The notes beneath the pieces were generated by a model. That model did not search any database. It was not told the origin of the DNA and worked only from the letters and a program-made list of their open reading frames with translations. From DASSBR01 sp035701285 (GTDB lineage Bacteria > Pseudomonadota > Gammaproteobacteria > Natronospirales > DASSBR01): a stretch of DNA of 64,000 nucleotides. This document shows, piece by piece, positions 8,311 through 17,620 of the stretch. Each line of letters starts with the position of its first letter. Position 1 is the first letter of the stretch. The stretch covers positions 20,210 to 84,209 of the forward strand of contig DASSNT010000015.1 of NCBI GenBank assembly GCA_035701285.1. The letters are read 5' to 3'. The position numbers were made by a program, and so were the translations under genes.

Positions 8311-9213
8311 ATGGACGACGATAAGGCCGCGTTAGTCTCGATCGCCGATTGGGTGCGCTATCTTGCCAGCCGGTTCAACGAAGCCGGCCTTTTTTTTGGC
8401 CACGGCACGGGCAACGCTGTTGACGAGGCGCTGGCGCTGGTGCTGCATGCGCTTCATCTCGATCACGATCTGCCGCCGTGGCTGCTCGATACGCGCCTGA
8501 CCGATAAGGAAAAGGCAGCCGTTGCCGAACTCGCCCACGAGCGGATCGACAGCCGCAAGCCGCTCGCCTACCTGACACACCGTGCATGGTTTGCGGGACT
8601 CGAATTTTACGTCGACGAACGCGTGCTTGTGCCGCGTTCGCCGCTGGCGGAGCTGATCGAACATCAGTTCGAACCGTGGGCGAATCCGGATTCAATCGAG
8701 GGCGTGCTCGACATCGGCACCGGCAGCGGCTGCATCGCGATTGCCTGCGCGCATTATCTGCCGGAGGCGCAGGTGGATGCTGTCGACATTTCCAGCGACG
8801 CGCTTGCGGTGGCCCGCGACAATGTCGCGCGGCACGGACTGGATGAGCAGGTACATTTGATTCAGTCGGATCTGCTAACAGATGTGCCGCGCACGCGCTA
8901 CGACGTGATCGTCACCAATCCGCCCTATGTCGATGCCGCCGAGATGGCCGCGCTGGCGCCCGAGTTTCGCCACGAACCCGCGCTGGGTCTGGCGGCGGGC
9001 GAGGACGGGCTGGACTGCATCGCGCACATCCTGCGCGACGCGCACGACTACCTCACGCCCCACGGCATCCTCGTCGGTGAAGTCGGCGCCAGCCAGCCGG
9101 CGTTCGAGGCGCGCTTTCCCGAGCTGCCGGTTACATGGCTGGAGTTCGAGCGCGGCGGCAGCGGCGTGTTTCTGATCACGGCCGCCGATCTGGAGGATTG
9201 CGATGTCGGGTAA
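8311..9213 (+). CDS. prmB: Ribosomal protein uL3 N5-glutamine methyltransferase
   Basis: A 300-residue SAM-dependent methyltransferase. The N-terminal helical domain is followed by the SAM motif DIGTGSGCIAIA and the catalytic NPPY motif (VTNPPYVDAAEM). PrmB methylates the glutamine of ribosomal protein L3. The FYVDERVLVPRSP segment and position beside aroC favour PrmB over the release-factor enzyme PrmC. A TATAGT box lies at 8273-8278, but no good -35 or Shine-Dalgarno was seen. The 3' end overlaps aroC by 11 bases. Confidence 0.93.
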   Translation: MDDDKAALVSIADWVRYLASRFNEAGLFFGHGTGNAVDEALALVLHALHLDHDLPPWLLDTRLTDKEKAAVAELAHERIDSRKPLAYLTHRAWFAGLEFYVDERVLVPRSPLAELIEHQFEPWANPDSIEGVLDIGTGSGCIAIACAHYLPEAQVDAVDISSDALAVARDNVARHGLDEQVHLIQSDLLTDVPRTRYDVIVTNPPYVDAAEMAALAPEFRHEPALGLAAGEDGLDCIAHILRDAHDYLTPHGILVGEVGASQPAFEARFPELPVTWLEFERGGSGVFLITAADLEDCDVG

Positions 9214-10309
9214 CACCTTCGGCAAACTGTTTGCCGTCACCACCTTCGGCGAAAGCCATGGCCCCGCGCTCGGCTGCATCGTGGATGGTTGTCCCCCCGG
9301 GCTGGCGCTGAGCGAAGCGGACCTGCAGGCGGATATCGAACGCCGCCGCACCGGCAAGTCGCGCCACACATCGCAGCGCCGCGAACCGGACACGGTGCGG
9401 ATTCTGTCCGGCGTGTTCGAAGGCGTGACGACCGGCACGCCGATCGGGCTCGTCATCGACAACGTCGATGCCAAACCGAAGGACTACGCCAAAATCGCCG
9501 ACCGCTTCCGGCCCGGACATGCCGACTACACCTATCTGCACAAATATGGCGTGCGCGATTATCGCGGCGGCGGGCGCGCGTCGGCACGCGAAACCGTCAT
9601 GCGCGTGGCGGCAGGTGCCATTGCGCGCAAGTTTCTGCGCGAACGGCTGGGGATCGAAATCCAGGGCTACCTGGCGCAGCTCGGCCCGATAACGCTTGAA
9701 CCGGTCGATCTGGCGACGGTGGATGACAACCCGTTTTTCTGCGCCGATCCGTCGAAGGTCGACGAGCTGACCGGCTTCATGGACGCGTTGCGCAAGTCCG
9801 GCGATTCGGTGGGGGCTCGGGTGACAGTGGTGGCGCGCGGCGTGCCGCCGGGTCTCGGCGAGCCCGTCTTCGATAAGCTCGACGCGGCGATCGCCCACGC
9901 GATGATGGGCATCAACGCTGTCAAGGCCGTCGAAATCGGCGCCGGTTTCGATGCCGTCACGCAAACGGGAACCGAGCATCGCGACGAAATGACGCCGGAA
10001 GGCTTTTTGAGCAACAACGCCGGCGGTACTCTCGGCGGTATTTCCAGCGGTCAGCCGATTATGGTAAGCATCGCGCTCAAGCCGACGTCGAGCATACGGC
10101 TGCCCGGACGCGGCGTAAACACTGCTGGAGAGCCGGTGGAGGTGGTTACGCACGGCCGCCACGACCCGTGCGTCGGCATTCGGGTGACGCCTATCGCGGA
10201 AGCCATGCTCGCGCTGGTTCTAATGGATCATTATTTACGTCATCGCGCACAGAACGCGGATGTCCGCTCGCCAGCACCGACATTGGCGGGCGAGTCTGGG
10301 ATTCGTTAA
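9203..10309 (+). CDS. aroC: Chorismate synthase
   Basis: A 368-residue FMN-dependent enzyme that converts EPSP to chorismate, the last step of the shikimate pathway. Signature segments are GESHGPALGCIVDGCPPG near the N-terminus, RPGHADYTYLHKYG and DYRGGGRASARET. The C-terminal region has VTPIAEAMLALVLMDHYL. It supplies chorismate for the trpFBA and pabB/pabC genes elsewhere in the window. Translation is probably coupled to prmB through the 11-base overlap. Confidence 0.97.
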   Translation: MSGNTFGKLFAVTTFGESHGPALGCIVDGCPPGLALSEADLQADIERRRTGKSRHTSQRREPDTVRILSGVFEGVTTGTPIGLVIDNVDAKPKDYAKIADRFRPGHADYTYLHKYGVRDYRGGGRASARETVMRVAAGAIARKFLRERLGIEIQGYLAQLGPITLEPVDLATVDDNPFFCADPSKVDELTGFMDALRKSGDSVGARVTVVARGVPPGLGEPVFDKLDAAIAHAMMGINAVKAVEIGAGFDAVTQTGTEHRDEMTPEGFLSNNAGGTLGGISSGQPIMVSIALKPTSSIRLPGRGVNTAGEPVEVVTHGRHDPCVGIRVTPIAEAMLALVLMDHYLRHRAQNADVRSPAPTLAGESGIR

Positions 10310-10358
10310 AATGGAACAGCTACGCGATTGAATTTTCAGCTATTTTCAAGGATTTTTA

Positions 10359-11402
10359 ATGCAGGACTTTAAGGTGGCCGTGGTCGGTGCGACGGGCGCG
10401 GTCGGAGAAACGATGTTGTCGATACTTGCCGAGCGGAAGTTTCCGGCAAGCGAAGTGATTGCGCTGGCGAGCAGCCGCTCGGCCGGGCGCACCGTCGAAT
10501 TCGGCAATCGTGAACTGGAGGTGCAGGACCTCGCCACGTTCGATTTCAGCGGCGTCGATATTGCGCTGTTCTCCGCCGGCGGCTCGGTGTCCGGCGAATA
10601 CGCGCCTAAGGCGGCCGCGGCCGGCTGCGTGGTGATCGACAACACGTCCAAGTATCGCTACGACGATGAGGTGCCGCTGGTCGTTTCGGAAGTAAACCCG
10701 GAGGCGATCGGCGGTTATTGCAAGCGCAACATCATCGCCAACCCGAACTGTTCGACGATGCAGCTCATGGTTGCGCTGAAGCCGTTGCACGATGCCGCGG
10801 GCATCGAACGCATCAATATCGCCACGTATCAGGCGGTATCGGGTGCGGGCAAGCAGGCAATGGAAGAACTGGCGCACCAGACGGCGAATCTGCTGAATGG
10901 CCGCCCGGTGGAGCCGGGCAAGATGGCCAAGCAGATCGCGTTCAACGTGCTGCCGCAGATCGACGAGTACCAGGACAACGGCTACACCCGCGAGGAAATG
11001 AAGCTCGTGTGGGAAACCCGCAAGATCCTCGGCGACGCGTCCATTCAGGTCAACGCTACCGCCGTGCGGGTGCCGGTGTTTTATGGCCATTCGGAAGCAG
11101 TGCATATCGAAACGCGCAAGAAACTGTCCGCCGATGACGCGCGCAGTTTGCTGGCAAAGGCGCCGGGCATTGAAATGCTGGACGGCTTCGGCAAAGGCGA
11201 ATTTCCCACGGCGGTGACCGAGGCGGCGGGTCATGACCCGGTATTCGTCGGCCGTGTCCGGGAAGATATTTCGCACCCGCGCGGGCTCGACCTCTGGGTG
11301 GTTGCGGACAATATTCGCAAGGGCGCAGCGCTGAATACGGTGCAGATTGCCGAAATATTGGTGGAAAACCATTTATCGGCTATAGTTGGCGCAATGTCGT
11401 AA
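10359..11402 (+). CDS. asd: Aspartate-semialdehyde dehydrogenase
   Basis: A 347-residue NADPH-dependent enzyme reducing L-aspartyl-4-phosphate to the semialdehyde, the branch point for lysine/diaminopimelate, threonine and methionine. The NADP-binding GATGAVGE is at 10-17, the catalytic Cys131 in NPNCST, and the substrate-binding QAVSGAGKQAM follows. It is the single-domain type common in gammaproteobacteria. It lies 49 bp after aroC and 93 bp before fimV, the usual neighbour of asd in Pseudomonas-like genomes. Confidence 0.96.
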   Translation: MQDFKVAVVGATGAVGETMLSILAERKFPASEVIALASSRSAGRTVEFGNRELEVQDLATFDFSGVDIALFSAGGSVSGEYAPKAAAAGCVVIDNTSKYRYDDEVPLVVSEVNPEAIGGYCKRNIIANPNCSTMQLMVALKPLHDAAGIERINIATYQAVSGAGKQAMEELAHQTANLLNGRPVEPGKMAKQIAFNVLPQIDEYQDNGYTREEMKLVWETRKILGDASIQVNATAVRVPVFYGHSEAVHIETRKKLSADDARSLLAKAPGIEMLDGFGKGEFPTAVTEAAGHDPVFVGRVREDISHPRGLDLWVVADNIRKGAALNTVQIAEILVENHLSAIVGAMS

Positions 11403-11495
11403 GGCGATGCTTGAAGAAAATCGCCAAATTGCTTGGCGTTGTTGGCATTAACCGGATTTATGAGGGCCCGGACGCGGGCGGAACAGGGAGCGAAA

Positions 11496-14039
11496 ATGAA
11501 GCGATTACTGGCCCTGTCAGGGCTGATCCTGGCGCTTGGGTCCCTTTCGTTTGGTGCGTTCGCGTTGGGGTTGGGCAACATCCAGCTGCATTCCGCGCTG
11601 GGTCAGCCGCTGGACGCGGATATCGCCCTCGTAGGCGCCGATAAGCAGGCCACGGCTGGTCTCAAAGTGAGCCTCGCCTCGGCGGCCGAGTTCGATCGTG
11701 CGCAAATCAATCAGACGGCGATACTGCAGTCGCTCCAGTTCACGGTGGTTCCGGATTCCAGCGGCTACCACGTCCACGTCAGCAGCACACAGCCGGTCAA
11801 GGAGCCCTTCCTGACGTTCCTGGTCGCGGCGCAGTGGCCCAGCGGCCAGATGCTGCGTGAGTACACCGTGCTGCTCGACCCGCCTAATTACGCGGCGGCC
11901 GGCGGTGGGGTGCAGGCGCCGGTGACGCAAAACGTGCCCGCCACCGAGATGTCTGCCGCGGCTGTGCCGCAGCCGGTGAGGTCCGCTCCCCGGGCCGAAA
12001 CGATGTCCACCGCCGGCGGTAACTATGGTCCGATCCAGCGCGGCGAGACCTTGTGGAGCATCGCTCATAATCTGACTTCCGGCGAACCGGCTGAAGTCGA
12101 TCAGATGATGATCGCGCTTTATCGGGCCAACCCGAACGCATTCAGCGGCAACATCAATCGCATGAAGGCCGGCCACGTTTTGCGCGTGCCGGACGGCGAC
12201 AGCGTTCGCGCCATTAGCCCGCGCGAGGCCATCGCCGCCGTGCGCCAGGCCAACCTGGAATTTGCAGCGCCCTCGGAGGACGTGGCAGACGCCAGTGCAG
12301 CCGACGATGCCGCAGCCGACGTCGTGCCGGCAGTGGCTGAAGCTACGGACGCAGCGGCGGCCGATACCGGCGAAGCCGCGACCGCGGGCGGGCATCTGCA
12401 ACTGGTGGCGCCCGGGGCGGCGGATGGAAGCGAAGCTGCTCCCGGCGACAGCCAGGCTGCAGCCGCGGTCGCAGCGGCCGCCCAACTCAAGGAACAGCTT
12501 GCGGCGGCGCAACAGCGTGCCGAGGCTGCCACCAGCCAGAATGCGCGGCTCAGCAGCCAGATCGATTCGCTCAAAAAAGAACTCGCTGAGACCAAGCGTC
12601 TGCTGAGCGTGCAGGACCAGCGGCTCAGTCAGTTGCAAAAACAGGTCCAGCAGCAGGCGCAGCAGCCGGCGAACGATGCCAGCGCTGTCGACACGGCGAT
12701 CGCCTTTGTGACCGCGCCCCTGTTCCTGATAGGGCTGCTGGTGGTCTTTGTGCTGATCGTCGGCGCCGTCGTCATTCGGCGCCAGCAGCGAAAGGCTGTC
12801 GCGGCCCAGTCGGGCGAGCCGATACTGCCGGTGGTCGATGAGGCACAGACTGCGGAGCAGCCGGACGCAGCCGATGATGTTGAGGCGGCCGGTGCTGCAG
12901 TTACGGCGGAAGTCGCGGAGGCGACTGCAGCAGCGGCTCTCCCTGAAGCGTCTGCCGAGCCGGCGGACCCCATCGCGGAAGCCGATTTTCATATCGATTA
13001 CGGCTTGTACGACCAGGCGGCGGACATCATCCGCAAGGGCATTGCGGACGATCCGGAGCGGGACGCGCTCAAGCTGAAATTGTTCCAGATTTATTTCGCG
13101 GCCGGGGATGCGCCGGCATACCGGGCTGCGGCCCAGGAATATGCGTCGGATTGGGGCGCGGATCACCCGGCCGAATGGGACGAAGTCACGACCATGGGCC
13201 GCAAGCTGGTGCCCGACGAGCCGCTGTTCGCGGCCGGCTACGAGGATGGAGCCGCGGCGCCCACCGCCGAGACGCCGACGGAACTGCCCGCCGAGCTGGG
13301 CGTGGAGACCGCTACTGAAGTCTCGACGGAATTCGGCCTGGACACCTCTGCCGGTGATTCTTCTGCGGAGGATGAAATTGTCGCGGACCCGCGCGACGAT
13401 GATGCGCTGGACATCGATTTCGATCTCGGTGAGCCTGCGGAGGACAACTTTACCGGCGCCGAGACGGCCACCGATACCAGCGGTCTCCTCGGGGGCGACG
13501 GCGACGACAACTCGATCGACCTGGACCTGGGTGCCGACGCGCCGGGCACCGAGACGCAGCCGATAGCCGGGGACGAAACCGATGTCAGCGGCACGGCGGA
13601 TTTCGACCTGTCCGGTCTCGAAGCCGAGTTGGGCGGTTCCGACAACAGCGGCCAGGCCGACGCTGGCAATCCGCTCCTCGACACGCAAACAGAATTTGAG
13701 GAGGCCATTCGCGAGCTGTCGGAGTTTGTCGACACGAATTTCCCCAAGGATACGGGCGACGAGCCGGAGGCCACGCAAGTGGCGTCGAGCGACTCCGCCG
13801 ATGAGCCCGAGTTCACCATGCCGAATGCAGGCGGATTCGACGCTGGCGATTCCGATGGCGCCTTCCAGGATGAGGACGACGACGGCGTCGACGAAATGGA
13901 CACCAAGCTTGATCTTGCGCGGGCCTACATGGACATGGGCGATCCGGAAGGCGCCCGCAGCATCCTTGAGGAAGTCATCGAGGAAGGCGCCCCGGATCAC
14001 CAGGAACGGGCGCGGTCACTGCTGGACAAGGTCGGTTGA
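11496..14039 (+). CDS. fimV: FimV-like polar hub protein with LysM domain
   Basis: An 847-residue inner-membrane protein. A signal peptide (MKRLLALSGLILALGS, then AFA) is followed by the FimV N-terminal domain (LGNIQLHSALGQPLDADI), a LysM peptidoglycan-binding domain (IQRGETLWSIAHNL) and an Ala-rich linker. Next come a Gln-rich coiled coil and one transmembrane segment (LFLIGLLVVFVLIVGAVVI). A long acidic cytoplasmic region ends in the FimV C-terminal TPR-like motif (MDTKLDLARAYMDMGDPEGA). FimV promotes type IV pilus assembly and recruits polar factors. The start at 11496 has GGGAG upstream and yields the signal peptide; an upstream in-frame ATG would bury it. The locus asd-fimV-truA is conserved. 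Confidence 0.93.
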   Translation: MKRLLALSGLILALGSLSFGAFALGLGNIQLHSALGQPLDADIALVGADKQATAGLKVSLASAAEFDRAQINQTAILQSLQFTVVPDSSGYHVHVSSTQPVKEPFLTFLVAAQWPSGQMLREYTVLLDPPNYAAAGGGVQAPVTQNVPATEMSAAAVPQPVRSAPRAETMSTAGGNYGPIQRGETLWSIAHNLTSGEPAEVDQMMIALYRANPNAFSGNINRMKAGHVLRVPDGDSVRAISPREAIAAVRQANLEFAAPSEDVADASAADDAAADVVPAVAEATDAAAADTGEAATAGGHLQLVAPGAADGSEAAPGDSQAAAAVAAAAQLKEQLAAAQQRAEAATSQNARLSSQIDSLKKELAETKRLLSVQDQRLSQLQKQVQQQAQQPANDASAVDTAIAFVTAPLFLIGLLVVFVLIVGAVVIRRQQRKAVAAQSGEPILPVVDEAQTAEQPDAADDVEAAGAAVTAEVAEATAAAALPEASAEPADPIAEADFHIDYGLYDQAADIIRKGIADDPERDALKLKLFQIYFAAGDAPAYRAAAQEYASDWGADHPAEWDEVTTMGRKLVPDEPLFAAGYEDGAAAPTAETPTELPAELGVETATEVSTEFGLDTSAGDSSAEDEIVADPRDDDALDIDFDLGEPAEDNFTGAETATDTSGLLGGDGDDNSIDLDLGADAPGTETQPIAGDETDVSGTADFDLSGLEAELGGSDNSGQADAGNPLLDTQTEFEEAIRELSEFVDTNFPKDTGDEPEATQVASSDSADEPEFTMPNAGGFDAGDSDGAFQDEDDDGVDEMDTKLDLARAYMDMGDPEGARSILEEVIEEGAPDHQERARSLLDKVG

Positions 14040-14047
14040 TGAAGACG

Positions 14048-14081
14048 CCGGGATTCGGGGCTCGGGATTCGGGATTCGGGG
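14048..14081. repeat. TTCGGG-type repeat between fimV and truA
   Basis: A run of about 34 bp made of GGGATTCGGG and GGGCTCGGG units lies 9 bp after the fimV stop. It occupies part of the 102-bp gap before truA. It has only one arm here, unlike the palindromic copy at 4144. It is the same family as the copies inside epmA, gspJ and gspK. Confidence 0.8.
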
Positions 14082-14141
14082 AAGACTGGAAAACCGCGTA
14101 GAGCGGCATGTGTCGTCCGCTCGATGGCTGGTGAAAAGTTC

Positions 14142-14939
14142 ATGTTTCGCTTCGCGGCGGGTGTCGAATACGATGGCGCGAAGTTCTTCGGCTGGCAGCG
14201 CCAGCACCATGCTCGATCGGTGCAGGGCGACCTGGAAGTGGCGCTGTCGGTGGTCGCCGATCGGCCTGTTGAGATTATTTGCGCCGGGCGCACGGATGCC
14301 GGCGTGCATGCCGAAGGGCAGGTGATTCACTTCGATACCGACGCCCGGCGCAGTGAGCGTTCCTGGCTGCTGGGCACGAATTCGAATCTCCCGGCCGACG
14401 TCGTGCTGCGCTGGTTGCGTGCTGCTCCGCCGGCATTCCATGCCCGCTTCAGTGCGCGGGCGCGGCACTACCGCTACACGATACTCAACCGCGACACGCG
14501 TCCGGCGATCGGCCGCGACTACCTTGCCGCGGAGCGCCGGCCGCTGGATATTGACGCTATGCGGCAGGGTGCGCAGGCGCTGGTCGGGGAGCATGATTTT
14601 TCGGCGTTCCGCGCGGCGGAATGCCAGGCTGCATCGCCGGTGCGGCGCGTGCTGCGGCTGACGGTCGAACAGCACGGCGAGCGGATGGATATTGACGTAG
14701 TGGCGAACGGCTTCCTGCACCATATGGTCCGCAATATTGCCGGCGTGCTGATCGCGATCGGCACTGGCAAGCAGCCGCCGGAGTGGGCGGCAACCGTCCT
14801 CGCCGGCCGCGACCGCAGCGCGGGTGGCGTCACCGCACCCGCAGGCGGGCTGCGATTCATGGGCGTGCTGTACCCGGACGAGTTTGATATGCCGCTGGGG
14901 CCGGAGAGCCGGGCGGTCTTTCAAGCGGTCGAGCTTTAG
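14142..14939 (+). CDS. truA: tRNA pseudouridine(38-40) synthase
   Basis: A 265-residue enzyme that converts U38-U40 in the tRNA anticodon stem to pseudouridine. The catalytic Asp lies in CAGRTDAGVHAEGQVIHF, and the N-terminal VEYDGAKFFGWQRQ is typical. The start at 14142 (MFRFAAGVEYDG) is preferred because GGTGA lies 8 bases upstream. An ATG at 14124 would add six residues but has no visible ribosome binding site. It follows the repeat at 14048 in the conserved fimV-truA-trpF order. Confidence 0.94.
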   Translation: MFRFAAGVEYDGAKFFGWQRQHHARSVQGDLEVALSVVADRPVEIICAGRTDAGVHAEGQVIHFDTDARRSERSWLLGTNSNLPADVVLRWLRAAPPAFHARFSARARHYRYTILNRDTRPAIGRDYLAAERRPLDIDAMRQGAQALVGEHDFSAFRAAECQAASPVRRVLRLTVEQHGERMDIDVVANGFLHHMVRNIAGVLIAIGTGKQPPEWAATVLAGRDRSAGGVTAPAGGLRFMGVLYPDEFDMPLGPESRAVFQAVEL

Positions 14940-14980
14940 GCATTTTTGTTATCCTGTACGATTAATCCGGCTGGCCTTTC

Positions 14981-15604
14981 ATGCCGCGCACCCGCATCAA
15001 AGTTTGTGGTCTCACTCGTGCCGAAGACGCCGCCTGCGCGGCGCGATTGGGCGCGGACGCCATCGGCGTCGTATTTTGCTCGCGGAGCCCGCGGGCGGTC
15101 ACGCTCGATCAGGCGCGTGCGGTAATCGGTGCGCTGCCGGCATTCGTGACGGTCGCGGCGTTGTTTCTCGATCCGGAGCGTGACGAAGTGGAGCAGGTGC
15201 TGAACGCGCTGCCGATCGACCTGCTGCAGTTTCATGGCGACGAGCCGGCGGCATTTTGCGAGTCGTTCGCCCGGCCATACATCAAGGCGCTGCCGATGGC
15301 GGATGACATTGATTTGAACGCGGCCGCTCGGGATTACCGGCGCGCCCGCGCTCTGCTGCTCGATGCCCACGCGCGGGGTGAGCCGGGCGGGCAAGGCAAG
15401 ACGTTCGCGTGGCGGCACATTGAGCTGCCGCGGCCGGTCGTGCTCGCCGGCGGCCTGGCACCGGACAATGTTGCGCGAGCAATTGCGACGGTGCAGCCGT
15501 GGGCGGTCGACGTATCGAGCGGCGTCGAGTCGGAGCCGGGCATCAAGAGCAGTGAACGCCTGGCGGCTTTCATCGAAGAGGTAAATCGTGCCGGCTACCA
15601 CTAA
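14981..15604 (+). CDS. trpF: Phosphoribosylanthranilate isomerase
   Basis: A 207-residue TIM-barrel enzyme of tryptophan synthesis. The N-terminal KVCGLTRAEDA carries the catalytic Cys, and LLLDAH provides the catalytic Asp. The C-terminal phosphate-binding segment LAGGLAPDNV and VDVSSGVES are present. It overlaps trpB by 17 bases, giving a tight trpF-trpB-trpA operon. TrpE, G, D and C are not in the window, as usual where trpFBA is separate. Confidence 0.96.
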   Translation: MPRTRIKVCGLTRAEDAACAARLGADAIGVVFCSRSPRAVTLDQARAVIGALPAFVTVAALFLDPERDEVEQVLNALPIDLLQFHGDEPAAFCESFARPYIKALPMADDIDLNAAARDYRRARALLLDAHARGEPGGQGKTFAWRHIELPRPVVLAGGLAPDNVARAIATVQPWAVDVSSGVESEPGIKSSERLAAFIEEVNRAGYH

Positions 15605-16793
15605 GAGAATCTGGCCCGACGCCAACGGCCGCTTCGGCGACTACGGCGGCCGCTACGTCGCCGAAACGCTGATGGCGGCGGTGCATGAACTTGCTGCCGC
15701 GTACGAGCAATTTCGGGATGATCCGGAATTTCGTGCCGAGTTCGAGCGCGACCTGGCCGAGTACGTCGGGCGCCCGACGCCGCTCTATTTCGCCGCCCGC
15801 CTGACCGAACGCGCCGGCGGGGCGCGCATCTACCTCAAGCGCGAAGACCTGAATCACACCGGCGCGCACAAGATCAACAACACGATCGGCCAGGCGTTGC
15901 TCGCGAAGCGCATGGGAAAGCGCCGCATCATTGCCGAAACCGGTGCCGGACAGCACGGTGTGGCCACCGCGACCGTCGCTGCGCGGCTGGGTCTCGAGTG
16001 CGTCGTCTATATGGGTGCCGAAGACATTGCGCGCCAATCTGTGAATGTCTATCGCATGCGCCTGCTCGGCGCGACCGTGGTGCCGGTGGAGTCGGGGTCG
16101 CGGACACTCAAGGATGCGATGAACGAGGCGATGCGCGACTGGGTGACGAACGTCGATTCGACGTTCTACATCATCGGGACGGTGGCCGGCCCGCATCCGT
16201 ATCCGATGATGGTGCGCGACTTTCACACTGTGATCGGTCGCGAAGCGCGCGAGCAGATTGTGACGGCGGAAGGGCGTCTGCCGGACGCGCTGGTGGCCTG
16301 CGTTGGCGGCGGCTCCAATGCGATCGGCCTGTTTCATCCGTTCCTCGACGATGAGGTCGCGATCTATGGCGTCGAGGCCGGCGGCAAGGGCTCGGCCAAC
16401 GGCGAACACGCGGCGTCCCTGACCGCGGGCCGGCCAGGTGTGCTGCATGGCAATCGCACCTACATTCTGGAAGACGCCGCCGGGCAGATATTGCCCACCC
16501 ATTCGATTTCGGCCGGCCTCGACTATCCCGGCGTCGGGCCGGAGCACGCGTGGCTGAAAGACAGCGGGCGCGCCACCTACGTGACCGTCAGCGACGACGA
16601 GGCGCTGGCCGCGTTTCATCTGCTGACCCGCGCCGAAGGCATTATGCCCGCGCTGGAATCGAGCCATGCGTTAGCCTATGCGACAAAGCTCGCGCCGGAG
16701 CTTGGGCGTGACGCCGTTATGATCGTCAACCTGTCCGGGCGCGGTGACAAGGACATCAACACCGTGGCGACGCTGGAGGGGATGGACGTATGA
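15588..16793 (+). CDS. trpB: Tryptophan synthase beta chain
   Basis: A 401-residue PLP enzyme that condenses indole and serine to tryptophan. The PLP lysine is K95 in HTGAHKINN and the phosphate-binding loop is GGGSNAIG. GAGQHG forms part of the active site. The start codon is GTG at 15588, preceded by GAAGAGG, inside the end of trpF. Its last 4 bases overlap the trpA start (ATGA), as expected for subunits of one complex. Confidence 0.97.
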   Translation: MPATTKRIWPDANGRFGDYGGRYVAETLMAAVHELAAAYEQFRDDPEFRAEFERDLAEYVGRPTPLYFAARLTERAGGARIYLKREDLNHTGAHKINNTIGQALLAKRMGKRRIIAETGAGQHGVATATVAARLGLECVVYMGAEDIARQSVNVYRMRLLGATVVPVESGSRTLKDAMNEAMRDWVTNVDSTFYIIGTVAGPHPYPMMVRDFHTVIGREAREQIVTAEGRLPDALVACVGGGSNAIGLFHPFLDDEVAIYGVEAGGKGSANGEHAASLTAGRPGVLHGNRTYILEDAAGQILPTHSISAGLDYPGVGPEHAWLKDSGRATYVTVSDDEALAAFHLLTRAEGIMPALESSHALAYATKLAPELGRDAVMIVNLSGRGDKDINTVATLEGMDV

Positions 16794-17608
16794 GCCGGCT
16801 GGCGCGTCGTTTTGCCGACCTCGCGGCGCAACACCGCCGCGCGCTGGTGACCTATATCACCGCCGGTGATCCGGCGCCGCAGACCACGGCCGGCCTGCTG
16901 CACGCGCTGGCGGCGGCGGGCGCCGACGTCCTGGAACTGGGTGTGCCGTTCTCCGATCCGACCGCGGACGGCCCGGCGATTCAGGCTGCGCACGAGCGGG
17001 CGCTGGCGCATGGCGTGCGGCTGGCCGATGCGATCGACATGGTGGCTGAATTTCGTCGCGACGACGATGCGACGCCGGTCGTCCTGATGGGCTACCTGAA
17101 TCCGATTGAAGCGATGGGCGAGACGGCATTCGCCGACGCGGCGGCCGCCGCGGGCGTAGACGGCGTCATTGCGGTCGATCTGCCGCCGGAGGAAGCCGAA
17201 CCGCTGCACGCGTTGCTGCGCGAGCGCGGCATCGATCTGATTTTCCTGATAGCGCCGACGACGACCGCGGCGCGAATCGAGCGGATCGCCGACCTGGCGA
17301 GCGGCTTCGTTTATCATGTGTCGCTCAAGGGGACGACCGGCGCCGGCAATCTGGATACCGCCGCCGTGGCGGGCAAGCTGGCGGAAATCCGCACCCATAC
17401 CCATTTGCCGATTGCGGTCGGCTTTGGCGTTCGCAATGGCGAGTCCGCCGCCGCGCTGGCGGCGGCCGCGGATGCGGTCGTCGTCGGCAGCGCCTTGATA
17501 GAACGCATCGTTGCGGCCGACAATGACGCCGCCCGGCGCCAGGCCGCCGGCAATTTTGTCGGCGAATTGCGCGCCGCGCTGGATACTGCAACGGCCGCAC
17601 CGGCTTAA
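16790..17608 (+). CDS. trpA: Tryptophan synthase alpha chain
   Basis: A 272-residue TIM barrel that cleaves indole-3-glycerol phosphate and channels indole to TrpB. The catalytic Glu is in LELGVPFSDPTADGP and the catalytic Asp in GVIAVDLPPEE. The phosphate loop GFGVRNGESAAAL is complete. It starts by a 4-base overlap with trpB. accD follows after 12 bp, so trpFBA-accD-folC are probably co-transcribed. Confidence 0.97.
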   Translation: MSRLARRFADLAAQHRRALVTYITAGDPAPQTTAGLLHALAAAGADVLELGVPFSDPTADGPAIQAAHERALAHGVRLADAIDMVAEFRRDDDATPVVLMGYLNPIEAMGETAFADAAAAAGVDGVIAVDLPPEEAEPLHALLRERGIDLIFLIAPTTTAARIERIADLASGFVYHVSLKGTTGAGNLDTAAVAGKLAEIRTHTHLPIAVGFGVRNGESAAALAAAADAVVVGSALIERIVAADNDAARRQAAGNFVGELRAALDTATAAPA

Positions 17609-17620
17609 AAGAGATAGAGT

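Noticed and set aside
11517..14000. Very long open frame antisense to fimV (about 827 codons)
   Set aside because: It mirrors the codon pattern of a GC-rich, Ala/Glu-rich gene. The translation is Arg/Gly/His-rich with no domain, and fimV is clearly the real gene.
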